A stretch of 64,000 nt of DNA from Salinispira pacifica (GCF_000507245.1 NC_023035.1:2833570-2897569), one strand, 5' to 3'; shown: positions 52,420 through 62,427, counted from the first letter of the stretch. A program made the numbers and translations. The notes: generated by a model not told the origin, from the sequence alone.

Positions 52420-55400
52420 TCAAGCACCGTGAAGAGAAATTTCCGCATAGAATATGCTCAACTCCCTCAGCACGGTAAAAAGCGTGAACCCCGATTGGTG
52501 AAGATTCCGGATTATCCTGCGCATGGCCAAATCGCTGCTTCCGCCCTGGCGGTGCAGGATGAGCTCCTGTTCATAGGCATCCAGCTGCAGGACAAAACTG
52601 TCTGAGGCATTTTCTGCGGAAGATATAAGCTGTCCGTACTGCTCCTGGAGCCGCTGAAGTTCCAGCTCAATTTCCTGTTCAGCCCGGCTGATCTGTACAC
52701 TGTTTCTCCTCAGACGCTGTTCATGGAGGCGCTTTTGAAGCCGGAAGCTCCTGCGGAAGGGGTCGGAAATATCAACGGCTGCTGTGAGGGTAAATATTTC
52801 TTCCCCGGGGTTTTCCAGCAGTCCCGGATTATCTGCTCCTCCCTCTGTCGGCTCAAATGGTGCCTGATAGTTCATATTTATACTCAATCTGGGCGCATCC
52901 GCCTGCCCTGCATCCATCAGCGCCGCCCGGGCATTTTCCATGTCGTAGCGGGCCTGCAAAATGTCGGGATCACCCTCGGTCATGCGTCGGCGGAGATCAG
53001 CCCAATCGGGAACCTTGGAAAGACGTGCCGGAGAAGGAAGCAGCCGGTCTGAGAGGAGAGCGGCAACGCGCCGGTCATCCCTGCCCAGGTCCGCAGATAT
53101 GCTGCGCTGAATCTCTCTGATACTGTTTTCCAGCTCTCTGAACCGGGTTTTTTGCACTTCCAATGCATCAGCTGCGGCATCCAGCTGATTTTGAGACGCA
53201 AGCCCCAGTTCCGCATCTTCTGTGATCTGCTGAAGTTCTATCTCCTGAATACTGATGCTCTCTTCCAGCAGATGAAGCTCCTGTATGAGATCCAGCCGCC
53301 GGCTCAGACGCCGGAGCATCCCCAGGCTCTGCTGATTAAGCCCTTCATCGTAGTTCAGCTGTGCCAGGGTAACCCCGTTTTCCGCCGCCTTCATTCCTGC
53401 ATCAAGGACATTGAAGCGCAGGAAGCTGCCGTCAAGAAAGAGGGGCTGGGAGAGTCCCGCCGACACTGAAGGGGAAAGAGCAAACGACCATTCATCTTCA
53501 GGGGATATCCGGTTTTGTGACAGTCCTGCGGATGCGGTTGCGAAGAGCTGGCCTCCGGTGGGCAGGGCCTGGTCTGCGGAAAGGCTCATTGACCAGTCAA
53601 TGGACTCATCGTCCCCGGGATCGTTTCCCGGAACCGGCTGTGCACTGAAATCCGGGCCCCTGGTATAGCTGAACATGCTGCCTCCCCCGGAGGGAGAACC
53701 CGCCCCGCCGATGCTCAGGCCGGGCAGTATGCTGCTTCGCTGAAACCGGTATTGGGCCTGTGCAGATTCCAGGGCTGAGTCCAGAAGCTGTATTCCGGCG
53801 CTCTGCACCATGCCCTGCCGTATTTCCGGCAGCAGCCTGCTGACCACGCTCTGCCGGGGCAAATTATCACCTGTAAGGCGGAATACCGCTTCTTCAGCGC
53901 TGCGGGAAAGCAGCTCAGGATCCGTTTCGGACAGCTGTTCCGGGGCATCGGGCAGACGGGGATATTCGGGAAGCAGAATGCTGAATCCGTCCTCTTCAGC
54001 TGTTGCCGGAGCTGTGTCCGCTGCTTCATTCTGCTGGGCGTGAAGGATTCCGTTACCTCCGGATAAACCCGGAAACAGGAACAGGAGAGCAAAAAGCCCC
54101 AGGGTCAATACACCCCTGGCACCCTTAAGATTTCCGCCGCCGGATTCTTCCGCCCGCTGTTCAGGGCTCTCTGCGTTACGCCGGTCGTAGAGAAGACCGT
54201 ACAAGCCGGGAATAATAAAGAGGGCGGTAATGGTGGAGAAGAGCAGGCCGAAAATAATAGTGCTCGCCATTGGTCCCCAGACCACCGAACTTCCGCCGAT
54301 CCCCAGCGCAGTGGGAAGCAGTCCTGCAATGGTTGTGAGAGATGTGAGCATAATGGGGCGCAAACGGGTTCCCGCTGCTTCCCGTACCGCATCCCCCACC
54401 GAAGCTCCTTTATCCCGCAGCTCGTTAATAAAACTGATGAGAACAATCGCATCGTTCACTGCGATTCCCGCCAACGCAACCCCTGCATAGAGCACAGTGG
54501 TGGAGAATGCGGTTCCGCTGAGTGCAAGGTAGAGTACCACTCCCACAAACGAAAAGGGTACCGAAATCAGAATAATCAGGGGCTGGGAGTAGCTCTTGAA
54601 TTGAGCTCCCAGGATGAGATATATCAGAAAAATCCCTAACAGAAAAACTCTGAGAATCTGAATAATCAGATCCTGAAACTCGGAGAACTCACCGCCGGTT
54701 CCGAACTCCACATCCGGATAGCTAGAGGCCAGCTCAGCCGCAAAAAAGGCTTCCACATCCTGATTTACTACAGCCAGATCCAGATTTTCCACGGCATCGG
54801 CGGTTACGGTGATCTGACGCTTCCCCTCCACCCTTCGGATGCTTCCCGCCGAACTGGGAAAATCAACAGATGCCACCGAGGAAAAGGGAATGAGCCGACC
54901 GGACTGGGTGGGGATCGACGACTGAACCAGATCATCATACCGTGCCGTTCCCGGAGTGGCATAGCGAAGAACAATTTCAATTTCCTCATTATCCTCGAAA
55001 TACCGTCCCAGCACCAGTCCGTCGAATTTGGCACGGATGAAGTTGCCCACCTGGGACACCGAAAGCCCCAGTGCTGTGGCCCGCTCCTCATTCACCTGTA
55101 TCCGGATTTCCGGATTTCCCGGCTGATAATTGTCCTCCACATTGAATACTCCATCGGCTCCCCGGAGATATTCCTGGAGATCCTCCGACGATGCGATAAT
55201 CTGTGGGTAATTATCGCCGCTTAAGGTAAAGGAGAGAGGTGAAGATGTTGGAGGCCCGTTTACCGCTTTACGGTACACCATCTCCTCCGGTCCTGCCAGG
55301 CTGCTCAAATCACTCTGAACATCCCGGATAATCGCATCGATGCTCCGGCTGCGTCCCTGTTCAACATCGGTGAGATCGACGGTTATTTGTCCCACATTGG

Positions 55401-57330
55401 ATGACGAATCGACCGAGGTGCTTGATGCCAGGCTTCCGGCGGTTGAAAGCACCGAGAGCACCTCTCCATCCCCCACCCGGTCCATCAGGCGGTTTTCTAT
55501 CCGGCCGAGCATGGCGTCGGTTTGGTCCAGGGGAGTTCCCCTGGGCATGGTGATATCTATGGTGAAATAGCTGAAGTCCTCGGCAGCAAACAGGTCCTGA
55601 TTGAGTAAGGGAATGAGGGCAAAACTTCCTCCGGCAACCACCAGTGCGCCGGCCAGCAGGAGTCCCCGCCTGGGATACACCCGGGCGAAGAGGCGGTCAA
55701 ACCGGGTGCGGATTACTTTGAACCAGGCTCCATGTTCACGCCGGGGACGATTCTTCCGCTCCCTGCCCCAATCGGCGAAATGGGAGGGAAGAATGTACAA
55801 CGCCTCCCAGGTGCTGGCAATCAACGCTATGGCCACCGTAAGAGGGATTACCCTGAGGAAACGCCCGATGGTGCCGGGAATGATCATCAGGGGCAAAAAG
55901 GCAGCAACGGTGGTCGCGGTTGCCGCAATTACCGGCCAGACCACCTGATTGGTTCCGGCTATTGCCGCATCGTGCCGGGAAAGTCCGCTCTGCTGCATAC
56001 GGTATGAGTTTTCGATAATTACAATGGCATGGTCCACGATCAGTCCCAGCACCAGTACAAGCCCAAAGAGGGTATTGGTGTTGATGGTTTCTCCAAGAAG
56101 TTCGAGAACAATAAACGTCAGGGCAAAGGTTACCGGTATGCCCAACGCAGTCATCAGGGCATTCCGCAAACCGATGAACAGGGCCAGAATCACCACCAGG
56201 AGAGCAAGTCCCATGAGGGCGTTCCCCGTGAGTACTGATAGGCTGTCGCGAATCTGTACCGTGGAGTCGTTCAGCAAGGTAACATCCAGCCCCCCGGGCA
56301 AATCCTCCTCTCTTTGGGTCAAATAATCCCGAATGCCCTGTACCACATCCAGGGAGCTGCCGCCGGGAACCTTGGTGACCCGGAGGGCAAGGGAGGTGTC
56401 GCCGTTGATTCTGCTTATCCCCGAGTCGGGATCAAATCCATCGCTCACCCGGGCCACATCCCTCAGTCTGATAATGCCGCTGCCGTCATTTCCGCTTCTG
56501 CGGATTATCACGTCCTGAAAATCATCGATTTCCCGGATGCTTCCCACGGTGCGCAGAATAAACTCCCGGTCTTCGGTGCTGAGAGTCCCGCCGGGAATGC
56601 TGGAATTTCTATCCTGCACCGCCTGAAGTATTTCGCTGCTGCTCAATCCCAGAGATGCCATCCGGGAAGGATCGGCTGTCAGGGTAATTTCCCGGTCCCG
56701 CAGCCCCACAATATCGGCGGATGAAACCTCGCTGATTCCAAGAATATCATCCTGAAAACGGAGAGCCTGCTGCCGCAGTTCCGCATAGGGCAGATCACCG
56801 CTGAGCACCACCTCAATGACCGGAGCAAAATCCGCCGAGGAAAAGTCATCCACCACCGGATTCAGGATTCCATCGGGCAAATCCACCCGGTTAAAACGGG
56901 TCTGGCTGTCCTGGAAAAGGGTCTCAAAACGCTGTTGACTGATGCCGTCGTCGAACTCAACCCTCACCACCGAGAGTCCCTCGCTTGTTGTGGAACTGAT
57001 CGTCTTCAGGTTATCAATTCCCTGAAACTCGTTTTCAACAGGTATGGTGACAATGGTTTCCAGATCCTCTGCGGAAACGCCGGGGTATGGAACAATAATA
57101 TTCACCCAGTAGAAGGGTACCTCGGCAAACTGCTCCTGGGGCAGCTGAAGCATGCTGAATGCCCCCAAGGCAATCACGGTGAACATGAGAATATTCACCA
57201 GAACCGGATTTTTCACGCTCAACGCACCGATTCCCCGTTCCAGCCGTGTGGTGTCAGGTTTTTCAGGGTATGCAGCAGTGCCGGATCCCTCATTGGAACC
57301 GGCTCCGCCATTGGATTCGTGTGTGCTCAT
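52420..57330 (-). CDS. RND efflux pump fused to a TolC-like outer-membrane channel
   Basis: This 1636-residue protein combines two parts of a tripartite efflux system. Residues about 1-1050 are an AcrB-type RND pump: TM1 PVLVNILMFTVIALGAFSML, porter domains (VPFYWVNIIVPYPGVSAEDLE), TM4 LVLVLGLIVDHAIVIIEN and TM10 LAGIAVNDAIVLISFINELRDKG. After a polar linker (RRNAESPEQRAEESGGG) comes a signal-peptide-like segment (about 1073-1098, GVLTLGLFALLFLFPGLSGG ending near LHA-QQ). Residues about 1100-1636 resemble an outer-membrane efflux protein, with long coiled-coil helices (LHLLEESISIQEIELQQITEDAELGLASQNQLDAA and RAEQEIELELQRLQEQYGQL). The frame runs through without a stop and no in-frame ATG or GTG exists at the junction. 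The membrane-fusion partner gene is 81 bases upstream. A lost stop between two ancestral genes is the alternative. Confidence 0.88.
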   Translation of the reverse strand: MSTHESNGGAGSNEGSGTAAYPEKPDTTRLERGIGALSVKNPVLVNILMFTVIALGAFSMLQLPQEQFAEVPFYWVNIIVPYPGVSAEDLETIVTIPVENEFQGIDNLKTISSTTSEGLSVVRVEFDDGISQQRFETLFQDSQTRFNRVDLPDGILNPVVDDFSSADFAPVIEVVLSGDLPYAELRQQALRFQDDILGISEVSSADIVGLRDREITLTADPSRMASLGLSSSEILQAVQDRNSSIPGGTLSTEDREFILRTVGSIREIDDFQDVIIRRSGNDGSGIIRLRDVARVSDGFDPDSGISRINGDTSLALRVTKVPGGSSLDVVQGIRDYLTQREEDLPGGLDVTLLNDSTVQIRDSLSVLTGNALMGLALLVVILALFIGLRNALMTALGIPVTFALTFIVLELLGETINTNTLFGLVLVLGLIVDHAIVIIENSYRMQQSGLSRHDAAIAGTNQVVWPVIAATATTVAAFLPLMIIPGTIGRFLRVIPLTVAIALIASTWEALYILPSHFADWGRERKNRPRREHGAWFKVIRTRFDRLFARVYPRRGLLLAGALVVAGGSFALIPLLNQDLFAAEDFSYFTIDITMPRGTPLDQTDAMLGRIENRLMDRVGDGEVLSVLSTAGSLASSTSVDSSSNVGQITVDLTDVEQGRSRSIDAIIRDVQSDLSSLAGPEEMVYRKAVNGPPTSSPLSFTLSGDNYPQIIASSEDLQEYLRGADGVFNVEDNYQPGNPEIRIQVNEERATALGLSVSQVGNFIRAKFDGLVLGRYFEDNEEIEIVLRYATPGTARYDDLVQSSIPTQSGRLIPFSSVASVDFPSSAGSIRRVEGKRQITVTADAVENLDLAVVNQDVEAFFAAELASSYPDVEFGTGGEFSEFQDLIIQILRVFLLGIFLIYLILGAQFKSYSQPLIILISVPFSFVGVVLYLALSGTAFSTTVLYAGVALAGIAVNDAIVLISFINELRDKGASVGDAVREAAGTRLRPIMLTSLTTIAGLLPTALGIGGSSVVWGPMASTIIFGLLFSTITALFIIPGLYGLLYDRRNAESPEQRAEESGGGNLKGARGVLTLGLFALLFLFPGLSGGNGILHAQQNEAADTAPATAEEDGFSILLPEYPRLPDAPEQLSETDPELLSRSAEEAVFRLTGDNLPRQSVVSRLLPEIRQGMVQSAGIQLLDSALESAQAQYRFQRSSILPGLSIGGAGSPSGGGSMFSYTRGPDFSAQPVPGNDPGDDESIDWSMSLSADQALPTGGQLFATASAGLSQNRISPEDEWSFALSPSVSAGLSQPLFLDGSFLRFNVLDAGMKAAENGVTLAQLNYDEGLNQQSLGMLRRLSRRLDLIQELHLLEESISIQEIELQQITEDAELGLASQNQLDAAADALEVQKTRFRELENSIREIQRSISADLGRDDRRVAALLSDRLLPSPARLSKVPDWADLRRRMTEGDPDILQARYDMENARAALMDAGQADAPRLSINMNYQAPFEPTEGGADNPGLLENPGEEIFTLTAAVDISDPFRRSFRLQKRLHEQRLRRNSVQISRAEQEIELELQRLQEQYGQLISSAENASDSFVLQLDAYEQELILHRQGGSSDLAMRRIIRNLHQSGFTLFTVLRELSIFYAEISLHGA

Positions 57331-57411
57331 TTCAAGTCTCCATGTGTAATTTTCTGAGTTTGCTCCCGGGGCAGGTGATGGTCTGCCCCGCCGGGAAATT
57401 CAAGGTGAGAA

Positions 57412-58554
57412 TCAGTTCATCTGCGCGATTCGGTCTTCGGTTCGCACAGGATCCCCGTCATTGAGATTGCCAAGACCGCTGATGAGAACTCTCTGTCCCG
57501 GAAGTTCTATCTGATTTCCGGCGGAGCGCACCGCCGCCATGGAACCGTATTGATCAAGCACCTCCACCTGCTGCTTCACCGCCGTTCCTTCCCGGAGAAG
57601 AAATATGGAATCCACTTCTTCCCGTATCAGAGCCCCTGTGGGCACAATGGGCTGCAGCCGTTCCACATCGCTTTGAATCTCCACTTCCGCGCTCATCCCC
57701 GCTTTGAGAATCTCAGGCCTGGGATTGTCAAACTCCACAATCACCTTCCAGCTGCCGGTCTGGGGATCGCTGCCTGCGGCAACGGCCTGTACGAATCCTT
57801 CGCCCAGAATTTCCCCCCTGGGGCTGGATATGCGGATTCGGGCCTCCTGACCTTCCTGAATCAGAAAAATCTGATCCTGTCCCAGGGACAACTCCACCCG
57901 CAGCCGTTGCAGGTTCACCACCCTGGCAAGCCGGGTTCCCGCTGAAATTCTGTCTCCGGGTATGAGCCCTTCGGCCTTGTCTGCAACTCTTCCTTCAATA
58001 GGTGAGGAAATTCTGGTATTTTCCAATGCATCCCCGGCCTGCTCAAGTCTGGCTGCCAGCCCGTCCACCCGGGCCTGGGCCTGGTTGTAGGCAGATTGGG
58101 AAATGGAGCCCCGTTCGTACAATGCCCGCTGGGATTCCAGATCGATTAGTGCACTATCGTACTCACGGCTCAGCTGGCGGAAATTCAAATCAGCAATATG
58201 GTCATCCAGCTGGAGGATGACTTCTCCGGTCCGGATCCGTTCCCCCAGTTCAAAATTCACTTCGGTGATAATTCCCGGGTTCACTGCACGAAGGATCACT
58301 TCTTCAAAGCCCCGGATAATTCCGCTGGCAAACACGCTGCTTCTCAGGCGACCCTCCTGAATGGTTGCGGTTTTTACCGCAGGAGGATCTTCGGGTGCAG
58401 ATTGCCGGGAAATGGAATCCCCGGCCTGTGTGCCGGCAGAACCGTCCTGATCCTCTGCCGGAGAGCAGGACAGAATAAGAACCGGGAAAATAAGAAGAGC
58501 CAGTATCTGAAGCAGCCGCACACTACCGTGTATGTTTTGTGTTCTGTGTTTCAT
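57412..58554 (-). CDS. RND efflux membrane-fusion (adaptor) lipoprotein
   Basis: The 380-residue HlyD/AcrA-type protein has a signal ending in the lipobox LILSC (Cys about residue 30). It is followed by the barrel-sandwich half motif VILRAVNPGIITEVNFELGERIRTGEVILQLDD, a short helical hairpin (LNFRQLSREYDSALIDLESQRALYERGSISQSAYNQAQARVDGLAARLEQA), the second half motif ISSPIEGRVADKAEGLIPGDRISAG, and the beta-barrel domain. It bridges the inner-membrane pump and the outer-membrane channel, which here are encoded by one fused downstream gene. The lipid anchor places it at the periplasmic face of the inner membrane. It is the first gene of the efflux operon. Confidence 0.94.
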   Translation of the reverse strand: MKHRTQNIHGSVRLLQILALLIFPVLILSCSPAEDQDGSAGTQAGDSISRQSAPEDPPAVKTATIQEGRLRSSVFASGIIRGFEEVILRAVNPGIITEVNFELGERIRTGEVILQLDDHIADLNFRQLSREYDSALIDLESQRALYERGSISQSAYNQAQARVDGLAARLEQAGDALENTRISSPIEGRVADKAEGLIPGDRISAGTRLARVVNLQRLRVELSLGQDQIFLIQEGQEARIRISSPRGEILGEGFVQAVAAGSDPQTGSWKVIVEFDNPRPEILKAGMSAEVEIQSDVERLQPIVPTGALIREEVDSIFLLREGTAVKQQVEVLDQYGSMAAVRSAGNQIELPGQRVLISGLGNLNDGDPVRTEDRIAQMN

Positions 58555-58894
58555 ATTTCACCTCATAGTTGGGGCAAACGCCCTTTTGCGGCAGAGCCCG
58601 GGGCAGGAACCCCTGATCGGCTTTTTGCCGGCACGTTATATTCGGAAGGCGAAATGCATGTTCGCATCCGTGTATTGAACGTACAAAGATCACATTATGA
58701 AATCAACAAAAACTTTACAGATGTGACTAAGTTTTTCGAAGGGATTTTACTACACTTCGTGATATTCTTTTTTCTGGTCAGATTCACACAGGAGATCTAC
58801 ACTGATAAAGAAAGTGATAATGAAAACAGAGCCCGGGGAATCCCGGGAGAACGTATTGGACCGGTGAGTATTCAGCAGAAAGGAGGCTTGGTAT
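58555..58894. other. Divergent intergenic region (efflux operon / hydrolase)
   Basis: No gene is supported in these 340 bases. An inverted repeat, CCCGGG-GAAT-CCCGGG, lies at 58832-58847, in the leader of the hydrolase gene. CGAAG and CTTCG arms flank an AT-rich stretch near 58737-58761. Either could be a regulator site; neither matches a consensus I know. GAAAGGAGG at 58879-58887 is the ribosome site of the next gene. Confidence 0.4.
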
Positions 58895-59695
58895 ATGCCG
58901 GATAAGGTAACAATTCGTGATTGCAGCATCGGATATGAACTGAAGAACGGTGAGGGGGTAACCAAGCTGCTTCTCAACGGTATCGGAATGTCAATGAATC
59001 ACTGGATGCCCTTCGTGGATGCATATTCACAGCACGCCCCGTTTCTCCTTCATGACTTCCGGGGGCAGCTGTTCAGTGAGAAACCCCGGGGAGGATACTC
59101 CCTTCAGAATCATGCCGATGATACCGTTCAACTGATGGATCATCTGGGAATTGAAACTGCGGATATTATCGGTACATCCTACGGTTCAGAAGTTGCCATG
59201 GAATTTGCAATTGCATATCCCCGGAGGACCAGAAGCCTTGTGATCATCGACGGAGTAAGCGAGCTGGACCCGGTTCTCACCGCAGCAGTCGAAAGCTGGA
59301 AGAGCGCAGCTTTGAGCGATCCCAGGGTGTTCTACCGCAGCCTCATACCGTGGAATTACTCCGCAGGATATCTGGAAACCCATCTGGCCCAGCTCCGTGA
59401 ACGGGAGGAACTGGTTGCCGGACTTCCACAGGAGTACTTTCAGGCCTTTGCTTCTCTCTGCGATGCATTCGCAGAAATAGATCTGACCCCACGACTTGAG
59501 ATGATACAATGCCCAAGTCTGGTGATGGTGGGTGAGAATGATATTCTTAAACACCGGGGCTTCGCCCGAATTATCGCCGACAATATTGCAGGATCCAGGC
59601 TTGAAATAATCCCTTCGGCCGGTCATGCTGTGGTGATTGAGCAGCCCGGGGAAGTTGCCCGGCGAACCCATGATTTTCTGAAGCAGCTGGAGTAA
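58895..59695 (+). CDS. Alpha/beta hydrolase
   Basis: The 266-residue protein has the alpha/beta hydrolase pattern. The oxyanion-hole region reads LLLNGIGMSMNHWMPFVDAYSQH, the nucleophile elbow is GTSYGSEVAMEFAIAYP (Ser in G-x-S-x-G, about residue 97), the acid region is SLVMVGENDILKHRGFARII, and the catalytic His is in IPSAGHAVVIEQPGEVARRTHDFL. No signal peptide is present, so it is cytoplasmic. The substrate is unknown; relatives include esterases and haloperoxidase-like hydrolases. AAAGGAGG precedes the ATG. A small gene follows after 3 bases. Confidence 0.92.
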   Translation: MPDKVTIRDCSIGYELKNGEGVTKLLLNGIGMSMNHWMPFVDAYSQHAPFLLHDFRGQLFSEKPRGGYSLQNHADDTVQLMDHLGIETADIIGTSYGSEVAMEFAIAYPRRTRSLVIIDGVSELDPVLTAAVESWKSAALSDPRVFYRSLIPWNYSAGYLETHLAQLREREELVAGLPQEYFQAFASLCDAFAEIDLTPRLEMIQCPSLVMVGENDILKHRGFARIIADNIAGSRLEIIPSAGHAVVIEQPGEVARRTHDFLKQLE

Positions 59696-59698
59696 CCT

Positions 59699-60133
59699 AT
59701 GATTCCGTCCAAAAGTATCAGCCCGCAGGTGCACAACACCCGCCGGGCACTGGCAAAAAAAACCGCTTCGGGGGCACAGCCGCCATCCGAACCTTCCATG
59801 CCCCCGTCCCTCCCCCGGGACGAAGCCGGACCGGAGTACCTCCAGCTTGAAAAGCTCTTCCGCTCGGCACTCTCCCGGCAGCGTCTACCCGATGAGCTGC
59901 TGGAAGAACTTTTCCAATGGGGCTGGGAACAGGCGGTTACGGGAGACCGGCCGGATTTTATGGGCGACATCGCAGACCTGTTCGCCATGCAGTACGACGA
60001 ACATGCCGACCCGCTGAACAGGGACGACTGGCAGAACCTGTCCCAACTGACAGCGGATTACGATTCCGAACTGGATATTCAGCTGCTGGAGTATATCATG
60101 ATGCAGGTGGTGGAACACCACGGCATGGATTAA
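59699..60133 (+). CDS. Hypothetical protein (144 aa) after the hydrolase
   Basis: This gene starts 3 bases after the hydrolase stop, so it is probably in the same transcript. The N-terminal 50 residues are Pro/Ser-rich and probably disordered. The rest is acidic and helical (YLQLEKLFRSALSRQRLPDELLEELFQWGWEQAV, LDIQLLEYIMMQVVEHHGMD). I recognise no family. The consistent codon use and tight spacing support a real gene; no function is proposed. Confidence 0.7.
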   Translation: MIPSKSISPQVHNTRRALAKKTASGAQPPSEPSMPPSLPRDEAGPEYLQLEKLFRSALSRQRLPDELLEELFQWGWEQAVTGDRPDFMGDIADLFAMQYDEHADPLNRDDWQNLSQLTADYDSELDIQLLEYIMMQVVEHHGMD

Positions 60134-60207
60134 ATATCTCGGCTTCCGCAGCTCCCCTCCTTGCCCTTGGGCCGCCATCTGCCTAGAATTCCGCCTGCAT
60201 CCGGCTG

Positions 60208-61476
60208 TCACTCCCTGACAATATCATCGCTGAACGGAGAATAGTGGGGAACATCCACCGGACATATCATTTTTCTGATGAACAGGAGAGATACGGCGGC
60301 GGCTGCGGAGACGAAGATAAATACCACAGTGTATCCGATAATTGATATCAGCCCGCCCATGATCAAGGGAAACAGGGCCAGAGAAATATTGAAGGTTCCG
60401 AACATACCGCTGTACAGAGCCCTGTTTTCATCGCTGCTGATCTCCATGAGCACAGCATCATCTGTCATTTTCTGAGCCCCCAGATACAATCCTGTGAAAA
60501 TAAAAACCGGCAGGAAACCCTGGAACGGGAACAGCCGTGCCGCCGCCAGTGCAAGGAGGGGCACGGAAAAGCCCAGAATACTCCAGACCCTGAGCATCCC
60601 CTTGAACCCGAAGCGCTTCACCACCCGGTGCCAGAGCAGATTCCCCAGCACCATGCCTCCGATCTGAATCAACACCAGATTACCTATCATCCCGGACTGC
60701 ACCTGGTACACCCGGTTGGCCAGAGCCACATAAAACGGAAGAAGCACGGTACCGAATCCCAGGAGATTTGCGGATATCACGTAGCGACTCAAAGTATGAT
60801 CTTTTTTCAGATATTCAGGAATTTTCCGTAATATGCCTGCCGCAGTTTCGGCATGCTCCCCTGACTCAACCGGTTTTTCCCTGATGAACCAGAACCCCAG
60901 GCTTGCCAGCAAAAGACTCGCGGCAGACAGGGCAAACAGCAGAGGGTAGCTATTCTCAGCTCCCAGAACAGCCAGAATCTGCCGGGTAAGCAGGGCGGAG
61001 AGAAGTATTCCCATGCTCATTACCAGTTGACGGCGAAGAACGAATTTCTGCCTGTCACCAGATGTAAACGATTTTCCCACCAGGTCGATGTAGCTCACCC
61101 CGGCAAATGCACCTCCCAGGTTAAACAGCAGCAGAAGGGAATACAAAGAAACCAGCAATACCGAAAGAGAATTTCCCCTTCCGTGAAACAGAAGCAGGGC
61201 AAGGCCCCCAAGGGAGGCAATCCGTAAATAAATACCCCCCAGAAGAGCTGGTTTTTTCCGGGATCGGGTGTGAAGCCAGCCTGCAAAAAGGAGCTGGGCG
61301 GCCAGGGGGACCCCCACCATAATGGCGGTGAGAATGCCCACATGAACTTCAGTCCCCCCCTCGCCGAGAATCAGTGAGGGAAGTACGGTGTTAATATCAG
61401 TGAAGGTAACCGTTACGGCGAGCAGGGCCGAGTGCCAGTAAAATGCAGCGCTGTTCCGGGGCCGGGAATTACTCAT
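60208..61476 (-). CDS. MFS transporter
   Basis: The 422-residue protein has about 12 transmembrane helices in two halves, with a charged central loop (FIREKPVESGEHAETAAGILRKIPEYLKKDHTLSRY). The N-terminal half carries GGTEVHVGILTAIMVGVPLAAQLLFAGWLHTRSRKKPALL, with the basic loop between TM2 and TM3 that is usual for the major facilitator superfamily. The substrate is not evident. It is transcribed alone, converging on the 144-residue gene. Start MSNSRPRN is the first Met before TM1. Confidence 0.88.
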   Translation of the reverse strand: MSNSRPRNSAAFYWHSALLAVTVTFTDINTVLPSLILGEGGTEVHVGILTAIMVGVPLAAQLLFAGWLHTRSRKKPALLGGIYLRIASLGGLALLLFHGRGNSLSVLLVSLYSLLLLFNLGGAFAGVSYIDLVGKSFTSGDRQKFVLRRQLVMSMGILLSALLTRQILAVLGAENSYPLLFALSAASLLLASLGFWFIREKPVESGEHAETAAGILRKIPEYLKKDHTLSRYVISANLLGFGTVLLPFYVALANRVYQVQSGMIGNLVLIQIGGMVLGNLLWHRVVKRFGFKGMLRVWSILGFSVPLLALAAARLFPFQGFLPVFIFTGLYLGAQKMTDDAVLMEISSDENRALYSGMFGTFNISLALFPLIMGGLISIIGYTVVFIFVSAAAAVSLLFIRKMICPVDVPHYSPFSDDIVRE

Positions 61477-61581
61477 GGCTGAAAGTATATAGTAGATGAG
61501 AAAATCCGGCCAGCAGTGATGATTTTCCAGCAGATGTCTACAAGAAGTTATTTACCATGAGTTATCCGCATCGGCATATGT

Positions 61582-62343
61582 TCAGGCTCTGCTGCCCCCC
61601 GGGGTAAAGATCAGAGTAGTATCCCCGGATAATTGTTTATTGTACCGGTAGCCCTCTATCTCTGCTTCCTTCAGCGCTTCCAGGCTGAATTCTTTCCGGG
61701 ACAGAATCCACGCTGCGGTATGACCCCGCATCTGCTTGGATAGGGCACTCACGCTTTTCCACTGCCCGTTTTTCCATTGCCTGAAATCAACCTTGGTTAC
61801 CGGCAGAACATCCCCGGGAATCATCCGGGAGAATTCAGTTGAGCAGAGATCAATGATATGGTCCAGGCGGCCGGCAGATTCCAGTTCCCGGAAATACCCT
61901 GCCACCCGGGGGCGCCAGAATTCAAGGAGGCTGTTATTTCCAGGCCGAACATCCCCGTGTGTTAAATCCAGCCGATAGGGCTGAATACAACTTTCCTGGC
62001 GAAGAATCCCGTAGAGGGCCGATAAGATGAACAGGCGGGAGCTACCCGCGGGCCGTTGATTGTTGAACGCCGAGAACGCGGGCCCCCGATACAGTTGGGC
62101 CGCAGGCATGCAGGGAGCATTGCCGCCGCCCCAGGACTGCCAGGTTGAATAGATGGCTTCTGCCTTTTGCATTCCCAATTTTGAACCATAGGTAAAATAC
62201 TCGGGAGTTTTCCCTTTCATAATGGCGGCAATCTCCCGGGCTTCAGCCATAAATCCGGGAGCAGAACCTTGATCGCCGGTAAGCGGGGGCCCCGGTACAT
62301 TCTGCGTCTTGGACGGTGAAAGGCATACTGCGGCAGCGATCAT
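61582..62343 (-). CDS. yaaA: YaaA-family (DUF328) peroxide-stress protein
   Basis: The ATG at 62343, with AAGGAG 6 bases upstream, gives a 253-residue protein that starts like YaaA (MIAAAVCLSPSKTQNVPGPPL). The family blocks include GLYGILR-type FILSALYGILRQESCIQPYRLDL, LLEFWRPRVAGYF, LDHIIDLCSTEFSRMIP and GHTAAWILSRK. YaaA limits iron-dependent oxidative damage in E. coli and has a DNA-binding fold. The open frame extends upstream to 63051, but that extension is antisense to the response regulator and has no family support. It is divergent from the signalling pair that follows. Confidence 0.88.
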   Translation of the reverse strand: MIAAAVCLSPSKTQNVPGPPLTGDQGSAPGFMAEAREIAAIMKGKTPEYFTYGSKLGMQKAEAIYSTWQSWGGGNAPCMPAAQLYRGPAFSAFNNQRPAGSSRLFILSALYGILRQESCIQPYRLDLTHGDVRPGNNSLLEFWRPRVAGYFRELESAGRLDHIIDLCSTEFSRMIPGDVLPVTKVDFRQWKNGQWKSVSALSKQMRGHTAAWILSRKEFSLEALKEAEIEGYRYNKQLSGDTTLIFTPGGSRA

Positions 62344-62427
62344 GAATTCTCCTTTGCGGACCTGATTTTTTTCCCCTGTGTATATTTCAACTGGAAAAAT
62401 CCAACCGGGATAGTTACCATGTAATAT

